DNA from: Hemerocallis citrina
Taxonomy: Eukaryota; Streptophyta; Magnoliopsida; Asparagales; Asphodelaceae
NCBI GenBank assembly: GCA_017893485.1
Contig: CM030360.1
Coordinates: forward strand, 16,911,971-16,975,970
Length of the DNA stretch: 64,000 bases
Direction of reading: 5' to 3'
Both the position numbers and the translations under genes were made by a program. Of this stretch, positions 42,257 through 54,399 are shown piece after piece; positions within the stretch are counted from its first letter, which is position 1, and each line of letters opens with the position of its first letter. The notes under the pieces were generated by a model. The model made no database searches. It was not told where the DNA came from and saw nothing but the letters and a program-made list of their open reading frames with translations.

Positions 42257-45200
42257 TGGTTATGTTCATAAGTGTGCATATGAATGAAAGAATTGATACT
42301 AATACATATACTAGTATATATGTATGATACTTATGCAAGTATTTATTTATAAATACTACATCATATATAGTTTTTGCCATGCACTCAAATCCAACCACTC
42401 ATCACACCTCCATCTTGATCCATGGCTAAGATTGAGCCATGGGAAAAATATCTCCAAAAGAAACCATGAAACAAGAGAATGGTTTACAAAACCACCTTGG
42501 CAGTTGGCTTGAACACCCCCCCCCCCGGTCCTATCATGGCCACCCCCTAGCACACCCCCCTTTCTTCACCTCTTCATTTAAGCACCTTCACTCACTCTCA
42601 TTTTAGAAAATTTCTGAAAATTCCCTAGTGCAAGAGAGAAGGAAGAGAGTGAGAGAAAGAGGAAGAGAAGGTGATCAAGGGAGGAGTTCTTGGAGGAGGG
42701 CAAGAGGAAGAAGACCAAAGTTAAACATTCCAAGCTTCATTGAAGGGTGGGGAGTTCTCTAAACTCTATAATCTTGTTTCTTGTTCTATTCTTGAATGAA
42801 ATTAGTAGGAGTAGTAATTGGTTTGATTGATAGAGATAGGTTGTTCAAAATGTGGACATGAAAACAGAAAACTCAATTGCATTCTTGTATTCTCGAATTT
42901 CCAGAGAGCAATGTATTTAGAATCTGACCTTGGAACTTTTACAGCATGAACTTATACATGTTTGGAGATTACACGATTTATTTCAGATTATTCTCATTTT
43001 AATTAGCATTTTAAAAAATCACTTTTGTTGACTGTGTCGTAAGATAGAGACTAAGTCTGTCATTTACCAAACCTGAGATTAAAATAATTTTGTGAACTTC
43101 GGAGCATGATCTTAAAGGGAAATTTTTACCATATCAACTTGTGTGTATCTAAAACATGTGGAAAAAGTTTAAAAATGTTTGGCTAACTTTTGATGTGTCC
43201 AAAAATTATTTGTACTGAGTGTTATAACATGAACAGGAAAATAGAGAATATTTTTGTTCAGGATTTGAACATGCATAGATCTCTGAGTGTTTAGTATTGG
43301 GGTTAGAACCCTGAATGAAAGTTGAGCGTGATTGTATCTAGTTTCAGAATATAAAACTTTCATAACCATTGGACATGTGTATGATTTAATATGGAATTTT
43401 AAGTAAACTATGTGCTGCATGTGGTCTGAAATGGTATAAAGTCGAACTCGTAGCTCTATAGCCCTGTGAAGTTAGAATCTGATAAAGTGTATAACTAGAA
43501 AGTATTAGTAGACATTCTAAGATTTCCAACAAGTATTGTATCAAGAAATTCCTGCAAGTGTAGTAATAGTAATGATTTTTATTAGTTGAGACAGAGACCC
43601 GTTTATAAGCTTTAGGCTCTGTTGCAAAGCACCATATATATATATATATATATATATTTCTACACACTTGAGAAGGATAAGTGGTTTTACCGTATCACAT
43701 GAAATAATTTGGAAATATGAACAGCTAAGAAGTTGTAGAAGACATTTTTAGCTTTCCATAGAATCCAGATTTGTGTAATTTCGATGAGCGAGTAGGTTTT
43801 TGTGCTAACGGTACGGTGCAAACTTTGTATAGGGAGTACACAGACTGATTATTAAGGCTTTTTAGAGAAACTAGATGGATGAATCTGATGTAATGGTCAA
43901 CTAGAGATTTGTAGCCTAGATTCTTAGCTTTCCAGTATGGGCAAGAAAACCCAAATCTGAGTCATATTTTGAGAGTTGTGACCCTTCTAATTTATGGATA
44001 GAATCAAATTAGTTTTGAAATTCTAAATTTTGACTAAGTATATGGTAGCACACTATTTTCCTTTTGTGATTAAGGGTTAATGGTCCTACTATTTGGGGAT
44101 AATTGGTTATATTACTTGTCTTAATGTTGTTAAACTCATGTTTAGGATGATTGTGACTTGAGTTAATTTTTAGGGTAGAGTGATACCCTATGGCTATCAA
44201 CCCTAGACAAATTGGAAACTTCCGCCTAGACGTTGGATGTCCGATTGGTGCCACCAAATCATGCCAATGGAGGGTGAACACGGACCATGGAGATGGACTA
44301 AATCCAAGATAGGGAAAGTGGCAAGCAGGGAAATGCGTCTCCGGGGTCCATGGGGCTGTAGGCGAATGTGAGGGTTGGAGTAACCCTATATCACCTTACT
44401 TGATTTAATAATTAAAATAAGTTTTGGATAAAAAAAATGTGTTAAATATCTGTAACTTGCACTAGTACTAGCAGACCATAGTCGGATGTTGTACTTTTCC
44501 TGTCGTAAGGATACGAATTGTGTTCTCAGGTATTGAGATCACGAATCTCGTATCTCGATCTGTTGATTCCTGAAGAGCCGGGGTAAAGAACGAGAGAGAA
44601 ACTCGTGTCGGATAAGGGGATTTGACCCTCGAGGCCGTCATGTTCTTATGTGCGTGGACACAAACGGACCATGGGTCTGTTGTCTCGTAGATCTTGACGT
44701 CATGTGTGCATGGGTTTGTACCTGTAAGTTCGTCGCGACTTTTTGAGTGAGGTCCGGGAACCGGGCACTATGTGGCAAACGCGAGTGACTACATTAATGG
44801 GCAGGACCGATTAACTGCAACCTCCTCAGACACGGTAAATCTATTAGGAACAGGACAAGTACAAGAGTAGGATGCATGGTGAGGATTTGAAACCCCAAGA
44901 TTAGAGACAGACGACTAGATTTGGGGCATATGTAGTATGGGATGCATGCATTTCCCAAAGTCTTACTTGCATTAGAATAAGACATGTGACTGGTGCATTT
45001 AAATTGTTAGATCATAACATACAACAACACTATAACCCAAATCCATTAATCATTTTTTTCACATCACTTTTTCTCTTTTGCATAAATTATGATTTGTGGT
45101 TGCCAGTTTGGAGATCACTGCTATTATCAGCATTGCATCAGTATATGTACTGACGTTCCCTACCTTTTAGGTATCGGGAGCCAATCCACAGGTACAACAG

Positions 45201-45420
45201 AGCTCGAGTTAGTCCAAGCGTCCAAGTGACAATATTAAAGTGTAATTTTTAAATTTGAAAATCTTGTAAAGTTCTATTGGACATTGTAACACTTGTAATT
45301 GTAACCATTATATGGAATAAAAGTTTTAATTTTCCTGCATTTTTCTGTGATTGTGACTATTTGAAGTTCGAATCCTGGATTGTGTCTCAAATTTCCGGTA
45401 TAGGGATTTGGGGCACTACA
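42122..45420 (+). repeat. Solo LTR with perfect target duplication (3299 bp)
   Basis: Starts TGTAATACCCTGGAT, ends TTTGGGGCACTACA, flanked by identical TTTAA at 42117-42121 and 45421-45425. It interrupts the last codons of the copia polyprotein. Length and ends resemble chromovirus LTRs, and it carries ATGTAGTATGGGATGCAT at about 44930. A (TA)n run of about 28 repeats lies at 42198-42253, a C11 tract at 42516-42526 and a shorter (TA)n near 43634-43657. No internal region, so unequal recombination removed the rest. Confidence 0.92.
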
Positions 45421-46532
45421 TTTAACTATTTGGTTAGCGGATCGGCAACGTTATCCTTTGACTTTACATAGTCCACAGAGATAACCCATGTAGAGAATAG
45501 TTATATAATGGTATTATGTCTTTGACGAATATGCCTAGATTTACCATTATACATATTGCTCTGTGCTCTACAAATTGCAGATTGACTATCTGAATGTATG
45601 TAGATTTGAGGCACGGGCTTTGTCCACCTTGGAATATCCTCAAGGAAATGGCATAACCATTCAGCCTCTTCCACATATTTGTCTAGTGCGATAAATTCAG
45701 ATTTCATCGTGGATGACTGTTTGTTTGAATTTTTTGTCGTACTGACCCACTTTTTGAAAATATTTGGGGGTCTGACTCACTTTCGAAAACAATTAGCGAT
45801 CTGACCTATTTTTTGACACGTCAGCATAAGCCGTTATTGAAAATAACGGCATAGGTATTTATATGCCGTTATTTCCAATAAAGGAATCATTTTACATTTT
45901 TTTTTGCATGTCGTTATTTGCAGGAATGGCATCAGTATATTTCTCATACGAGTGTGAATCTTCTGACTTGGAAAAAATTCTAAGTGTCGAAACAACTTAT
46001 AAATAATGCTGTTATCCCCAAGAACGACATTCGAATTGCCAATGCCGTTATTGGAAATAACTGCATCAGTTATAAGAAAATGAACTGTTGCATTTCTTTG
46101 GAACAACGACAACAGTTCATTTTATTATAACTGATGTCGTTATCTCCAATAACGGCATCATGAATTCGAATGTCGTTCTTAGGGATAATGACATTATTTA
46201 TAAGTTGTTTCAACACTTAGAATTTTTTTCAAGTCAGAAGATTCACGCTCGTATGAGAAATATACTGATGCTGTTACTCCAAATAACGGCATGCAAAAAA
46301 AATGTAAAATCATGCCGTTATTGGAAATAACGGCATATAAATAACCTATGTCGTTATTTCCAATAACGGCTTATGCTGACGTATCCAAAGCTGAGTCAGA
46401 TCGCTAATTGTTTTCGAAAGTGGGTCAGAACCCCGAATATTTTCAAAAAGTGGGTCAGTACAACAAATCTTTCTGTTTGTTTCGAGGATTTCCAAGGAAC
46501 TGCTGCACCACTTAGTGTAAACACATAATATA
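45421..46532 (-). pseudogene. Copia RNase H, split by the foldback element
   Basis: Right of the insert: LSGAAVPWKSSKQ (46530-46483). Left of it: STMKSEFIALDKYVEEAEWL, IYIHSDSQSAICRAQ, YNGKSRHIRQRHN (45707-45501), then VDYVKSKDNVADPLTK and a TAG at the solo-LTR border. The D/S-D and ADPLTK motifs are those of copia RNase H. The N-terminal part, between the RT YVDD and LSGAA, is deleted. Confidence 0.85.
45727..46472. mobile_element. Foldback/MULE-type element: 746-bp near-perfect inverted repeat with internal palindromes
   Basis: The two halves (centre near 46100) are reverse complements over almost their full length. Ends GTCGTACTGACCCACTTTTT and AAAAAGTGGGTCAGTACAAC. 10-bp target duplication CTGTTTGTTT at 45717-45726 and 46473-46482, within the copia codons for KSSKQ. 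The arms contain at least seven copies of GCCGTTATT or its complement AATAACGGC, many paired into small palindromes such as GCCGTTATT-GGAA-ATAACGGC. Mirror-image ORFs in the two arms are consequences of the symmetry. No transposase. Confidence 0.88.
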
Positions 46533-46883
46533 TTATGACATAAGCATGTCATCTACATACAAGCATATTATGACATATCCATTTTCAGTGTCTTTGACAT
46601 ACACGCATTTATCACATTCAATGATTTTAAAACCATTTTTCATCATGACATTGTTAAATTTCTCATACAATTGCTTTGGTGCTTGTTTTATGCCATATAA
46701 TGACTTCACCAGTTTACATAATTTTTTTTTTTCTGGAGTTGAAAAACCTTCAGGTTGTTCCATGTAGATTTCTTTATCTAAATATCCATTAAAAAAATTT
46801 GTTTTCACATCCATTTGGTGTACTTCAAGATTGAGCAATGCTACTATTGCAAGTACCATCCTAATGGAATTTATTCTCGTCAC
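46533..46883 (-). pseudogene. Copia reverse transcriptase, C-terminally deleted
   Basis: ALLNLEVHQMDVKTNFFNGY, EIYMEQPEGF, LYGIKQAPKQLYEKFN and the catalytic YVDDML at about 46545, followed almost at once by a stop and RNase H sequence. Upstream RT sequence in 46884-47056 is in another frame (a frameshift). Confidence 0.88.
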
Positions 46884-47056
46884 AGGAGAATATGTATCAA
46901 AGTAATCCAGACCTCCTTTTGTCTATATCTTTTGGTAACAAGTCTTGCCTTATATTTATCAATTGATTCATCAACTTTCATTTTTGTATTGAAAATTCAC
47001 TTGAAACCTAATGGTTTGCTACCTGGTGGAAGATCCACTAGTTCCCAAGTATGATT

Positions 47057-48127
47057 TTACAAAATAGAATTAATTTCGCTCTTAATGACTTCTTTCCATA
47101 TAGGACCATCACTGGAGCTCACCGCTTCTTTGAAATATTGGGGTTCACCTTCAAGTATAAAAGTCAAGAAATCTAGACTAAAAGATTTTTCACTACGTCT
47201 AAATTCCTCAACTTCTTCATCTTGATTTTCACTATCTTCACTGATAATCTCATGTATTTGTTTGGAAGAACTTGGCTCTTCCTTAGACTTACATGAAAAT
47301 ACATCTTCAAAAAACGATGCATTTTTTGACTCAATTATCGTGTTCTTTGGTATATCAGAGATATCGGATTTGTACACCAGTAACCGATAAGCACTACTAT
47401 TATGTGCATAGCCAATGAAAATGCAATCAAACGTTTTGAGTCCTATTTTCACTTTCTTTGGTGGAGGTACTACCTCCTTGGCAAGACATCCTCACATTCG
47501 CAAGTAATTGTAGGATGACTTTTTTCCTTTCCATAGTTCATATAGAGTTTTCTCTTCTTTCTTTATGGGTACCTTATTCAAAAGGTAATTAGCTGAAAGA
47601 ATAACTTCTCCCCACAAGTTTGGTGGCAAACCAGAACCTATTAACATTGCATTCATCATTTCCTTCGATGTATGATTCTTTCACTCAGCAACACCATTGG
47701 ACTGACGAGAATAAGGTGATGTAATTTCATATATAATCTCATGCTTAGCACAAGTGTCAACAAATGGTGATTCATACTCTCCACCTCGGTCACTTCTTAG
47801 CACCTGAATTTTCTTGTAGAGTTTATTCTCAACTTCATTTTTATAGAGAACAAATTTTTCTATAGCTTCATCCTTGCTTTTCAGCAAATACACATAACAA
47901 TATTTTGTGCTATCATCAATAAAGGTAATAAAGTATTTATTACCACCTCTTGTTTGTATCATTTTTAGATCACAAATATCACTGTGAATTAAATCAAGAG
48001 GTTCACTGTTTCTTTCAACATTTTTAAAGGATGATTTTGTTAGTTTTGCCTCAACACAAGTTTCACACTTATGTTTGGAATTAATTTGGAATATTGGTAT
48101 ATAATTCAAGTTAATTAGTCTACGCAA
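47057..48127 (-). pseudogene. Copia integrase and linker
   Basis: Zinc-finger part around HKCETCVEAKLT, core with D in LIHSDICDLK and D in LRSDRGGEYE, and E in QSNGVAE with the usual spacing. An in-frame TGA (47681-47683) directly after VAE stands where Arg is usual. The frame goes on through the DUF4219-like linker (CIFIGYAHNSSAYRLLVY, acidic stretch) to a TAA at 47057. Confidence 0.86.
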
Positions 48128-49581
48128 AGTATCATAATTAACATCCCTAGTCTAGTATGTAATAAATTGGAAGACTCAAGCATATAAGTAGAAGAGCTAG
48201 CTTTATTGTTATTTTTTACCATAGTCATTACATTGAATTTAAACATTCCACCACTCATGTATCCTCTACCAACATACATTCCACTCTTCGGCAAAACAAA
48301 TTTGTTCGACTCAAATACTAAACAAAATCTGTGATTATTAAGCAACAAAGCAGATACCAAGTTCTTATGAATTTCAGGAACATATGCAACATTGTTCAGA
48401 GTCAGTTCCGTTCTAGAAGTCTTCTTCAAGATCACATTGCCATGTCCCTTGATTTCTGAAGTATCTGAGTTTCCCATAAACATCTTCTCTCCATTCTCTA
48501 ATGGTTCGAAAGTGGAGAACATACTTCTATGGGAGCACACGTGTCGAGTACCTCCATTGTCAATCCACCATTCCTTGGGGTTTGAACCCATCATGTTCAC
48601 CTCCGAGACCACAGCTGAGAGGTTGATATCAGAAACGTCATGAGCAATGCTTTCCAAAATATTTGCTTCTTTGTTCATGTTCTTCTTGGGTAGTCTGCAA
48701 TCAGTAGACTGGTGACCTAGCTTATCACAGTTGAAGCACTTGTCCTGAAACTTCGGCTTCATGGAGATTCCTCCCTTAGGCCCCTACTTGGACCCCTTAT
48801 TATTGTGCTTTTTGGAACGTTGACTGTGTTCCACTACATTAGCCTTGGCCGCATGACTGATGGCTCTGGTTTTTTCAGATCCTCTATTGTCTTCTTCAAT
48901 ACGAAGTCTGTCAATGAGATCCCTAATGTCCATTTCCTTTCGCTTATATTTCAGGTAGTTTTTGAAGTCTTTCCAACCTGCTGGCAATTTTTCAATAATA
49001 GAAGCAACTTGAAAACTTTCACTTAAGTTCATACATTCAGCATGTATCTCATGCAAGATCAGTTGAATTTCTTGAACCTGACTGATTATTATTTTAGAAT
49101 CTACCATTTTATAGTCTAGGAAGCGGCCTACAATGAACTTCTTGGCTCCGAAGTCCTCAGTTTTGTATTTAAGGTCTAGGGATTCTCAAAGTTCTTTAGT
49201 TGTACTTTTGTCAATATAAACATTATATAACGAGTTAGCTAAATCGTCCACTATGTAGTTCTTACATAGGTAATAAGCATCTTTTCAAGCATCCACAACT
49301 GCGATTACTTGGTTATCTTGCTCATCTTTCTTAAGATTTGGAGCTTCTTCGTTCAAGAATCTTGCAAGATTCAAAGTGGTCAAGTAGAACATCATTTTCT
49401 GTTGCCACCTCTTGAAATTCTGCCGTTTGAACTTCTTAGGTTTCTCCCCATGGAAGACTGAGACAGATACAACGGTTGGCATTGTCCCTCGTGCAACATC
49501 AACAGTCAGCACTTGTGCTGCATCAACAATCGACACTTGGACTGTTTCAGCCACAACACCATTCTCAGATGAAGTTGTCAT
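48115..49581 (-). pseudogene. Copia gag and protease
   Basis: Start ATG at 49581. Gag motifs FKRWQQKMMFYLTTLNLARF, then TGA at 49285 and another near 49186 (both where Trp is usual), then [39 protein letters not shown], a stop at 48784, the knuckle CFNCDKLGHQSTDC (about 48740) and the protease region with WWIDNGGTRHVCS, where relatives have DTGAT or DSGAT. A frameshift near 48127 separates it from integrase. Confidence 0.86.
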
Positions 49582-49709
49582 TTTGAATATGAAAACACAT
49601 AACACGAGTGTAAACTTTTGGAATGAAAAATAAAATAAAAGGAGTGCCTCAAAATCAAGAAAAAAAAATTCAAAGAAATGAAAAGTTGTTTTAAGTTTGT
49701 TACAATTTT

Positions 49710-49962
49710 TGGTTATAAAGTTCTTTGCAATAATCCAAGTTCGATCTAGAGGCACAAAATCAGAGATGAAGGAGAAGAAAAACGAACAAATTGAAAGGAA
49801 AATAAAAATAAAAAAATTACAAAACCAAACCAATTTGTGTTGAGGCTTGTGTATCACACAATCTCCTTAAAACAGATTCGTATCGTTTGAGTGCAGGAGT
49901 TTTATAGAGATGTCCATCTCCCAAGATGAAACGACAGTAGAGTGTTGACGTACGACCACGCC
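49710..49962 (-). repeat. 5' LTR of the copia element, inner part
   Basis: TGGTTATAAAGTTCTTTG onward, matching 40592 on. Cut by the solo LTR at 49963. The LTR resumes after it at 53278. Confidence 0.85.
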
Positions 49963-52900
49963 TGTAACGCCCGGAATTCCAAAACACAACTAAATTCGAG
50001 ATTCCACAGGATCTTTACACTTCTTTCGTACAATTTTACAAGGAATTTAAAACTTTTCACTTTACATCAGAGTTACATGAAAACTTTACACTTTACATTT
50101 TACAGCGGAAGCAAATTTACAACATTTAAATAAATATACATCAACATTTGAATAATCTCCAAGCATCTGTGCTTCTTTAATCTTTATCATGTCATTTACC
50201 CTGCATGCAAAACTGTAGGTATGTCAGTTTATTCAATCGACGAACATTATACACGGCCATCCTCTCTATGCCGGAAATAGTATAACTGATTTTTCATATT
50301 TAACAAACACAAACTTGTCACATATCAAACTAAAGGGAATACCCTATTGATGTTGTGTTGTGATTGTGCACTTAGTCCTTAATGCAATTATTTATATTAC
50401 ATGACACAAATGTACACTTGTTCGGATGCTATGCATCCCATACTACATAGGTCCGAGGACAAGCCCTTAACCGTTCTTCATCTTGTAGGGTTCAATCCCT
50501 CGTCATGAGTTACTCTACTACTGTAACTACGGTAAGTATCCTAGATGTTTTCTGACATACGAACTCATGTCTAGGTGCCCTGGAGAGAATCCCAACGCAC
50601 TGACACGTGACTCATCATGCAGGCATCCTGTGGTAATTCAGCTCCTACCAGGGACATGACACCACCCGCAGTCGTCAAACACCCCACCAGCGTCGCCACC
50701 GGGACGGTACTCTGGAGCAGTATCCACGCCCTATCATGACTCATCATGGGACATCCTGGGATACTCTCTCGCCGCCAATCCAATGGCCCTCATACTCAAT
50801 ATCTTTTTCTTACATTCATCACATCTTCACTATGTAACTAATCCTTAATTCTAATGAAATCATGAACAAAATCAATCTCTTAGAGTTAGCCCTCTCACTA
50901 CTACCGGTCTTATTTCTTTCATTTCACAATGACCCAAACTGGTCTTTTCAATGTCAATAATCATAATTCATCACTTTCACTTGTCGGTGTGAGTTTTGGC
51001 TACACCCTAATTTTCAATTTCAATTCACAAATTCACATGTTTGAGTTGTCAAACTCAATAACATTTCTCTTTTCCAATCACATGATTTCTAAATTATTCA
51101 TGAGTCAATAACCATACATGGAGTTCAATTATTCATCATGTATTTCATTCAATATTTATTTCCACATTAAAATCATATCACCAAGTATATGGTCAAAAAT
51201 GAATAGTCACAACTCATTCTTGTCACACTATTCTTCAATAAGAATAATTCACGCAAACTTCACAATATATATTTTCTTTCTTTGTTATTTTTCCTTTCTA
51301 GCACTTATTTCAATTCTCTTGCAAAACACATTTTTCACAAAAATATATAAGTGTAGAACCATAGTTCTAACCACACTTTTATTCCCAAAATATACTTTAT
51401 TTCATTTCAATAACTCCCAATTTATTTTTCATAAGTCACACATAATTTTAGAATAATAATGGTATTTTTTTCATAATTTTTAGACATCAAAATTCATTAA
51501 AAAAATTATTTTTTCCACAAAGTTTAATTCTGGCCGAGACCAGGATTCGAACCAGCGACCAAGAAGAAGCAAGCCGCACGCTCTGGCCACTAGGCCAATC
51601 ATGTTGTTCGGTATAAAAGGGATTTTAGAGAGTTATATACTCTCGGCTAAAGCTTGGTTAATTTTTTAAATGCACAAAAAAATATGGTGTCATCAAGGAT
51701 CGAACCATCGATCTGTGAGAACCCAACCGCACGCACTGTAGCATTTAAAGGCCTCCCGACCACTTGAGCTATAGGCTCAAGTTGTCATGAATACAACTTA
51801 TATTTTAGTTAAATCAATTCTCTGTTTAATCGAACATTTCGATGTTTCAAAAGCTCTCATTTGAGTTTTGCTTTTACTAAATTTACTGTAAATCTCCAGA
51901 ATAATTATTTGAATAATATTTGATACTCCAGTAATTTGAAAATAATTTTTCCAGTAATTAAACACATATTTTTCATACAATTTGTTTAAATTGTATACTA
52001 CTACTACCACATCTCATTTCGACATTTCTTATCCAACTTAATATCAATATTCCCTATATCAATTCCCTGTTTATATTCCTTTCACACCCCCACAAATTAT
52101 ATGTTAAGTTATTCGTCACAACATTATCACAAAAAGTTTCATTCAAGCACATAAAACAACATTTACTTCTACTAACATTTGCATTTAGTTTTTTATGCTA
52201 ACAACGAATTTTACTTCAAGCAATCCATAGCTATAAATAATTCACACACAACTTAAGTTTGATGATGGAATCACATACAATCTATTTAGCAACATTCCAA
52301 TCAACTAATAAGCCATTTTTCCAATTAAATGTACTCTTATTAATTTTTTTCATGCATTATCATTTCAATTCAATCTTAGCATGCTATCTAATTAGAAACA
52401 TGGAAAATAACCCCCCTTATTTGGAGAGAATAAAATTGCAACACCTCTTAAACACAAGAGTCCTTGCCAAAAGAGCGTTCCTCCTCCTCCTTGATGCGCA
52501 CAATCCGACCTTCAAAGTGCAATCCGAGCCCTCCTTGATGCCGGCCTTCCTTTGGTGCAAGCACAACTCACTCACACACAACTCTCAATCTTTTATCTCA
52601 CTTACTACTAATAAATCACTACTAACAAATATATTTTCTACTATAGGTTTTGGAGAAATGAAGAGTACAAAAATAACTAGGCTAGGGGGGGGTATTTATA
52701 CTAAAATTTGGAGCAAATGAAGGGTTAGGATCAATCTAGGAGTTAAAAATAAAAGGCTAGGATTCAAGGGGGAGTTGTAGTAACCAACCATGATCAAGCA
52801 ACCACCACCCATAACTCCACTCAAATTTTCCATTTTCCCTCCATACCAAAACCGGCCTACATGGTGCTTTTTGAACGTGTACGTGCAATGCACGTGCATT

Positions 52901-53130
52901 CATTAGTTCTCCATTTAAAAAAAGTTGTACATTATATTTTCTATAAAAATAATCTTATAAAAATATCCTACATTACAAGTTGTAATTAAAAGAGAAATAA
53001 CTCATGGGCTTTAATTAATGGGCCAAATAATAGTTTTACAAAAATAAATTAGATTTGGGCTTAAAAAGAAAGGCTTATGTTTATTTAAAGAAAATGAGCC
53101 TTTATAAAAATAATTAAAGAACACATATGC

Positions 53131-53163
<33 letters not shown>

Positions 53164-53272
53164 CTCATCATACATAATGAAAATAATTATAAGATTTCAC
53201 ACTATAAAAATTGCACGTGCACACTACGTGCAAAAATTAATAATTTTCATAAATGAAAATCGGGATATTACA
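49963..53272 (-). repeat. Solo LTR of the chromovirus family (3310 bp), perfect target duplication
   Basis: Plus strand TGTAACGCCCGGAATTCC to ATCGGGATATTACA, flanked by identical ACGCC (49958-49962 and 53273-53277). It is colinear in reverse with the LTRs at 20557 and 34965 but clearly more diverged: same end sequences, conserved ATGCATCCCATACTACATAG at 50433-50452, tRNA-like modules at 51532-51600 and 51686-51784, TATA/C-tract near 52685, and a (TA)n run near 53131-53155. Confidence 0.94.
51532..51784 (-). other. tRNA-like modules in the solo LTR
   Basis: On the minus strand module A (51784-51686) has TAGCTCAAGTGG and GGTTCGATCC. Module B (51600-51532) has TGGCCTAGTGGC and GGTTCGAATCC and ends GTCTCGGCC. 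Both are closer to Pol III box consensus than in the complete element. Confidence 0.52.
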
Positions 53273-53277
53273 ACGCC

Positions 53278-53406
53278 ACACTCTCGAACTGAACAGTATT
53301 TGAATTCTACCACCGAATGACTAAACTAGAAGGACATAACAGAAAATAGGGGCAAAGAAGAGTTTCTAGTGTATTTCATGAGGGGAGAAGAGGCCTCTAT
53401 TTATAG
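53278..53406 (-). repeat. 5' LTR of the copia element, outer fragment
   Basis: CACTCTCGAACTGAACAG to CCTCTATTTATAG, matching 40850-40978 of the 3' LTR. It breaks off at the next insertion. Confidence 0.85.
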
Positions 53407-54399
53407 TGTAGCGCCCTGAATTTTCAATATGATATTTCAGAAATACGTGCCATAATTCCCAGCATCAACCTCAATTGTAATAGTAAATATAGCCAAAACA
53501 TAGATAAATTATTCTACTTTTATTACATCAATTCATTACAAAAACACAGCAGAAAAACAAACACCTTGAATTACAATCTTTTCTTTTACAATTTACATAA
53601 GCCACATTATCATTCTACCACATACATCTAGATCCCAACGTTATAAGCACCTACCTGTAAAACATGAGGCTATAAATAATTCTAACCCCCAAAACAACAG
53701 GGGTCAGCCATAACGATGTGAGTGACATCAAAGAAATGCAACATAAATAAAGCATAAAGGATAAAGTCATAAAAATCATATATCAACAATAATAACAATG
53801 GGATATGAAAAATAATGAATCAAATATGAAAATATCAAGTGAAACTAGACTAAGTGTCAAGTGTAGGAAAAACAGAAAACAACATGCGTAAAACCAAGTC
53901 AAGAAAAACATCAATGCTATATGCTGACTCTCTAATGTATACTTGTCAGATTCTATGCATCCCATAATACATAGGTTCGGTGTAAGCCCTTATCGTTCTC
54001 CACTTTATAGGGTTAAATTCCTCGCTATGCAACTAATCCTACTACAGTGATGGAAACAAGATCCATAATACTCTGCGAATAGGCATCACAACCCTCAACG
54101 TCAAGCATCATATAAAAATAGCTCAAAAAAACCGGAGAATCACCTTCTTGCCGTGTACCCCACGAATAGGCTTATGAGCCCCTCGACGTGCAGATACACC
54201 AGGTACATCACGTAAATAGGCCCGTCGACCCTCAACACGCGAATGCACACTGCATGCTCTGTGAATAGGCCTGCAGACCCTCGACATGCTAATATAAAAA
54301 TGTCCTCTCGAGACAGAACAACACACAAGTCGTGGAACGCATCCGTTGGACCTAACCCAAGAGCATATACTTATGTTTCCCAAGTTCCATTACATCTCC
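53407..54399 (-). repeat. Partial chromovirus-type LTR inserted in the copia LTR
   Basis: Starts TGTAGCGCCCTGAATTTTC, the usual inverted end of this LTR type. It carries ATGCATCCCATAATACATAG at about 53957 followed by a TAGGGTTAAATTCCTCG block as in the other LTRs. It breaks off at 54400 where the LARD-like element begins. Its second end and target duplication are not visible. Confidence 0.65.
54072..54300. repeat. Degenerate short direct repeats
   Basis: Four copies of a core resembling GAATAGGC-N(6-10)-ACCCTCGAC (near 54076, 54170, 54212 and 54270), spaced irregularly by about 45-95 bp. Confidence 0.55.

Larger units (their letters stand above)
40592..53406 (-). mobile_element. Decayed Ty1/copia retrotransposon hosting later insertions
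   Basis: 3' LTR at 40592-41471; gag-protease-integrase-RT-RNase H read right to left from 49581 to 42059; 5' LTR starts at 49710 and is broken. The interior is interrupted by a solo LTR (42122-45420) and a foldback element (45727-46472). The 5' LTR is interrupted by a solo LTR (49963-53272) and again at 53407. The coding part has several stops, at least two frameshifts and a deletion between RT and RNase H. The right end is beyond the insertion at 53407 and is not seen. Confidence 0.9.

Noticed and set aside
42180..42398. ORF with a long Tyr-Ile repeat
   Set aside because: Translation of a (TA)n microsatellite.
45834..46330. Two similar ORFs on opposite strands
   Set aside because: They are mirror images caused by the inverted-repeat foldback element.
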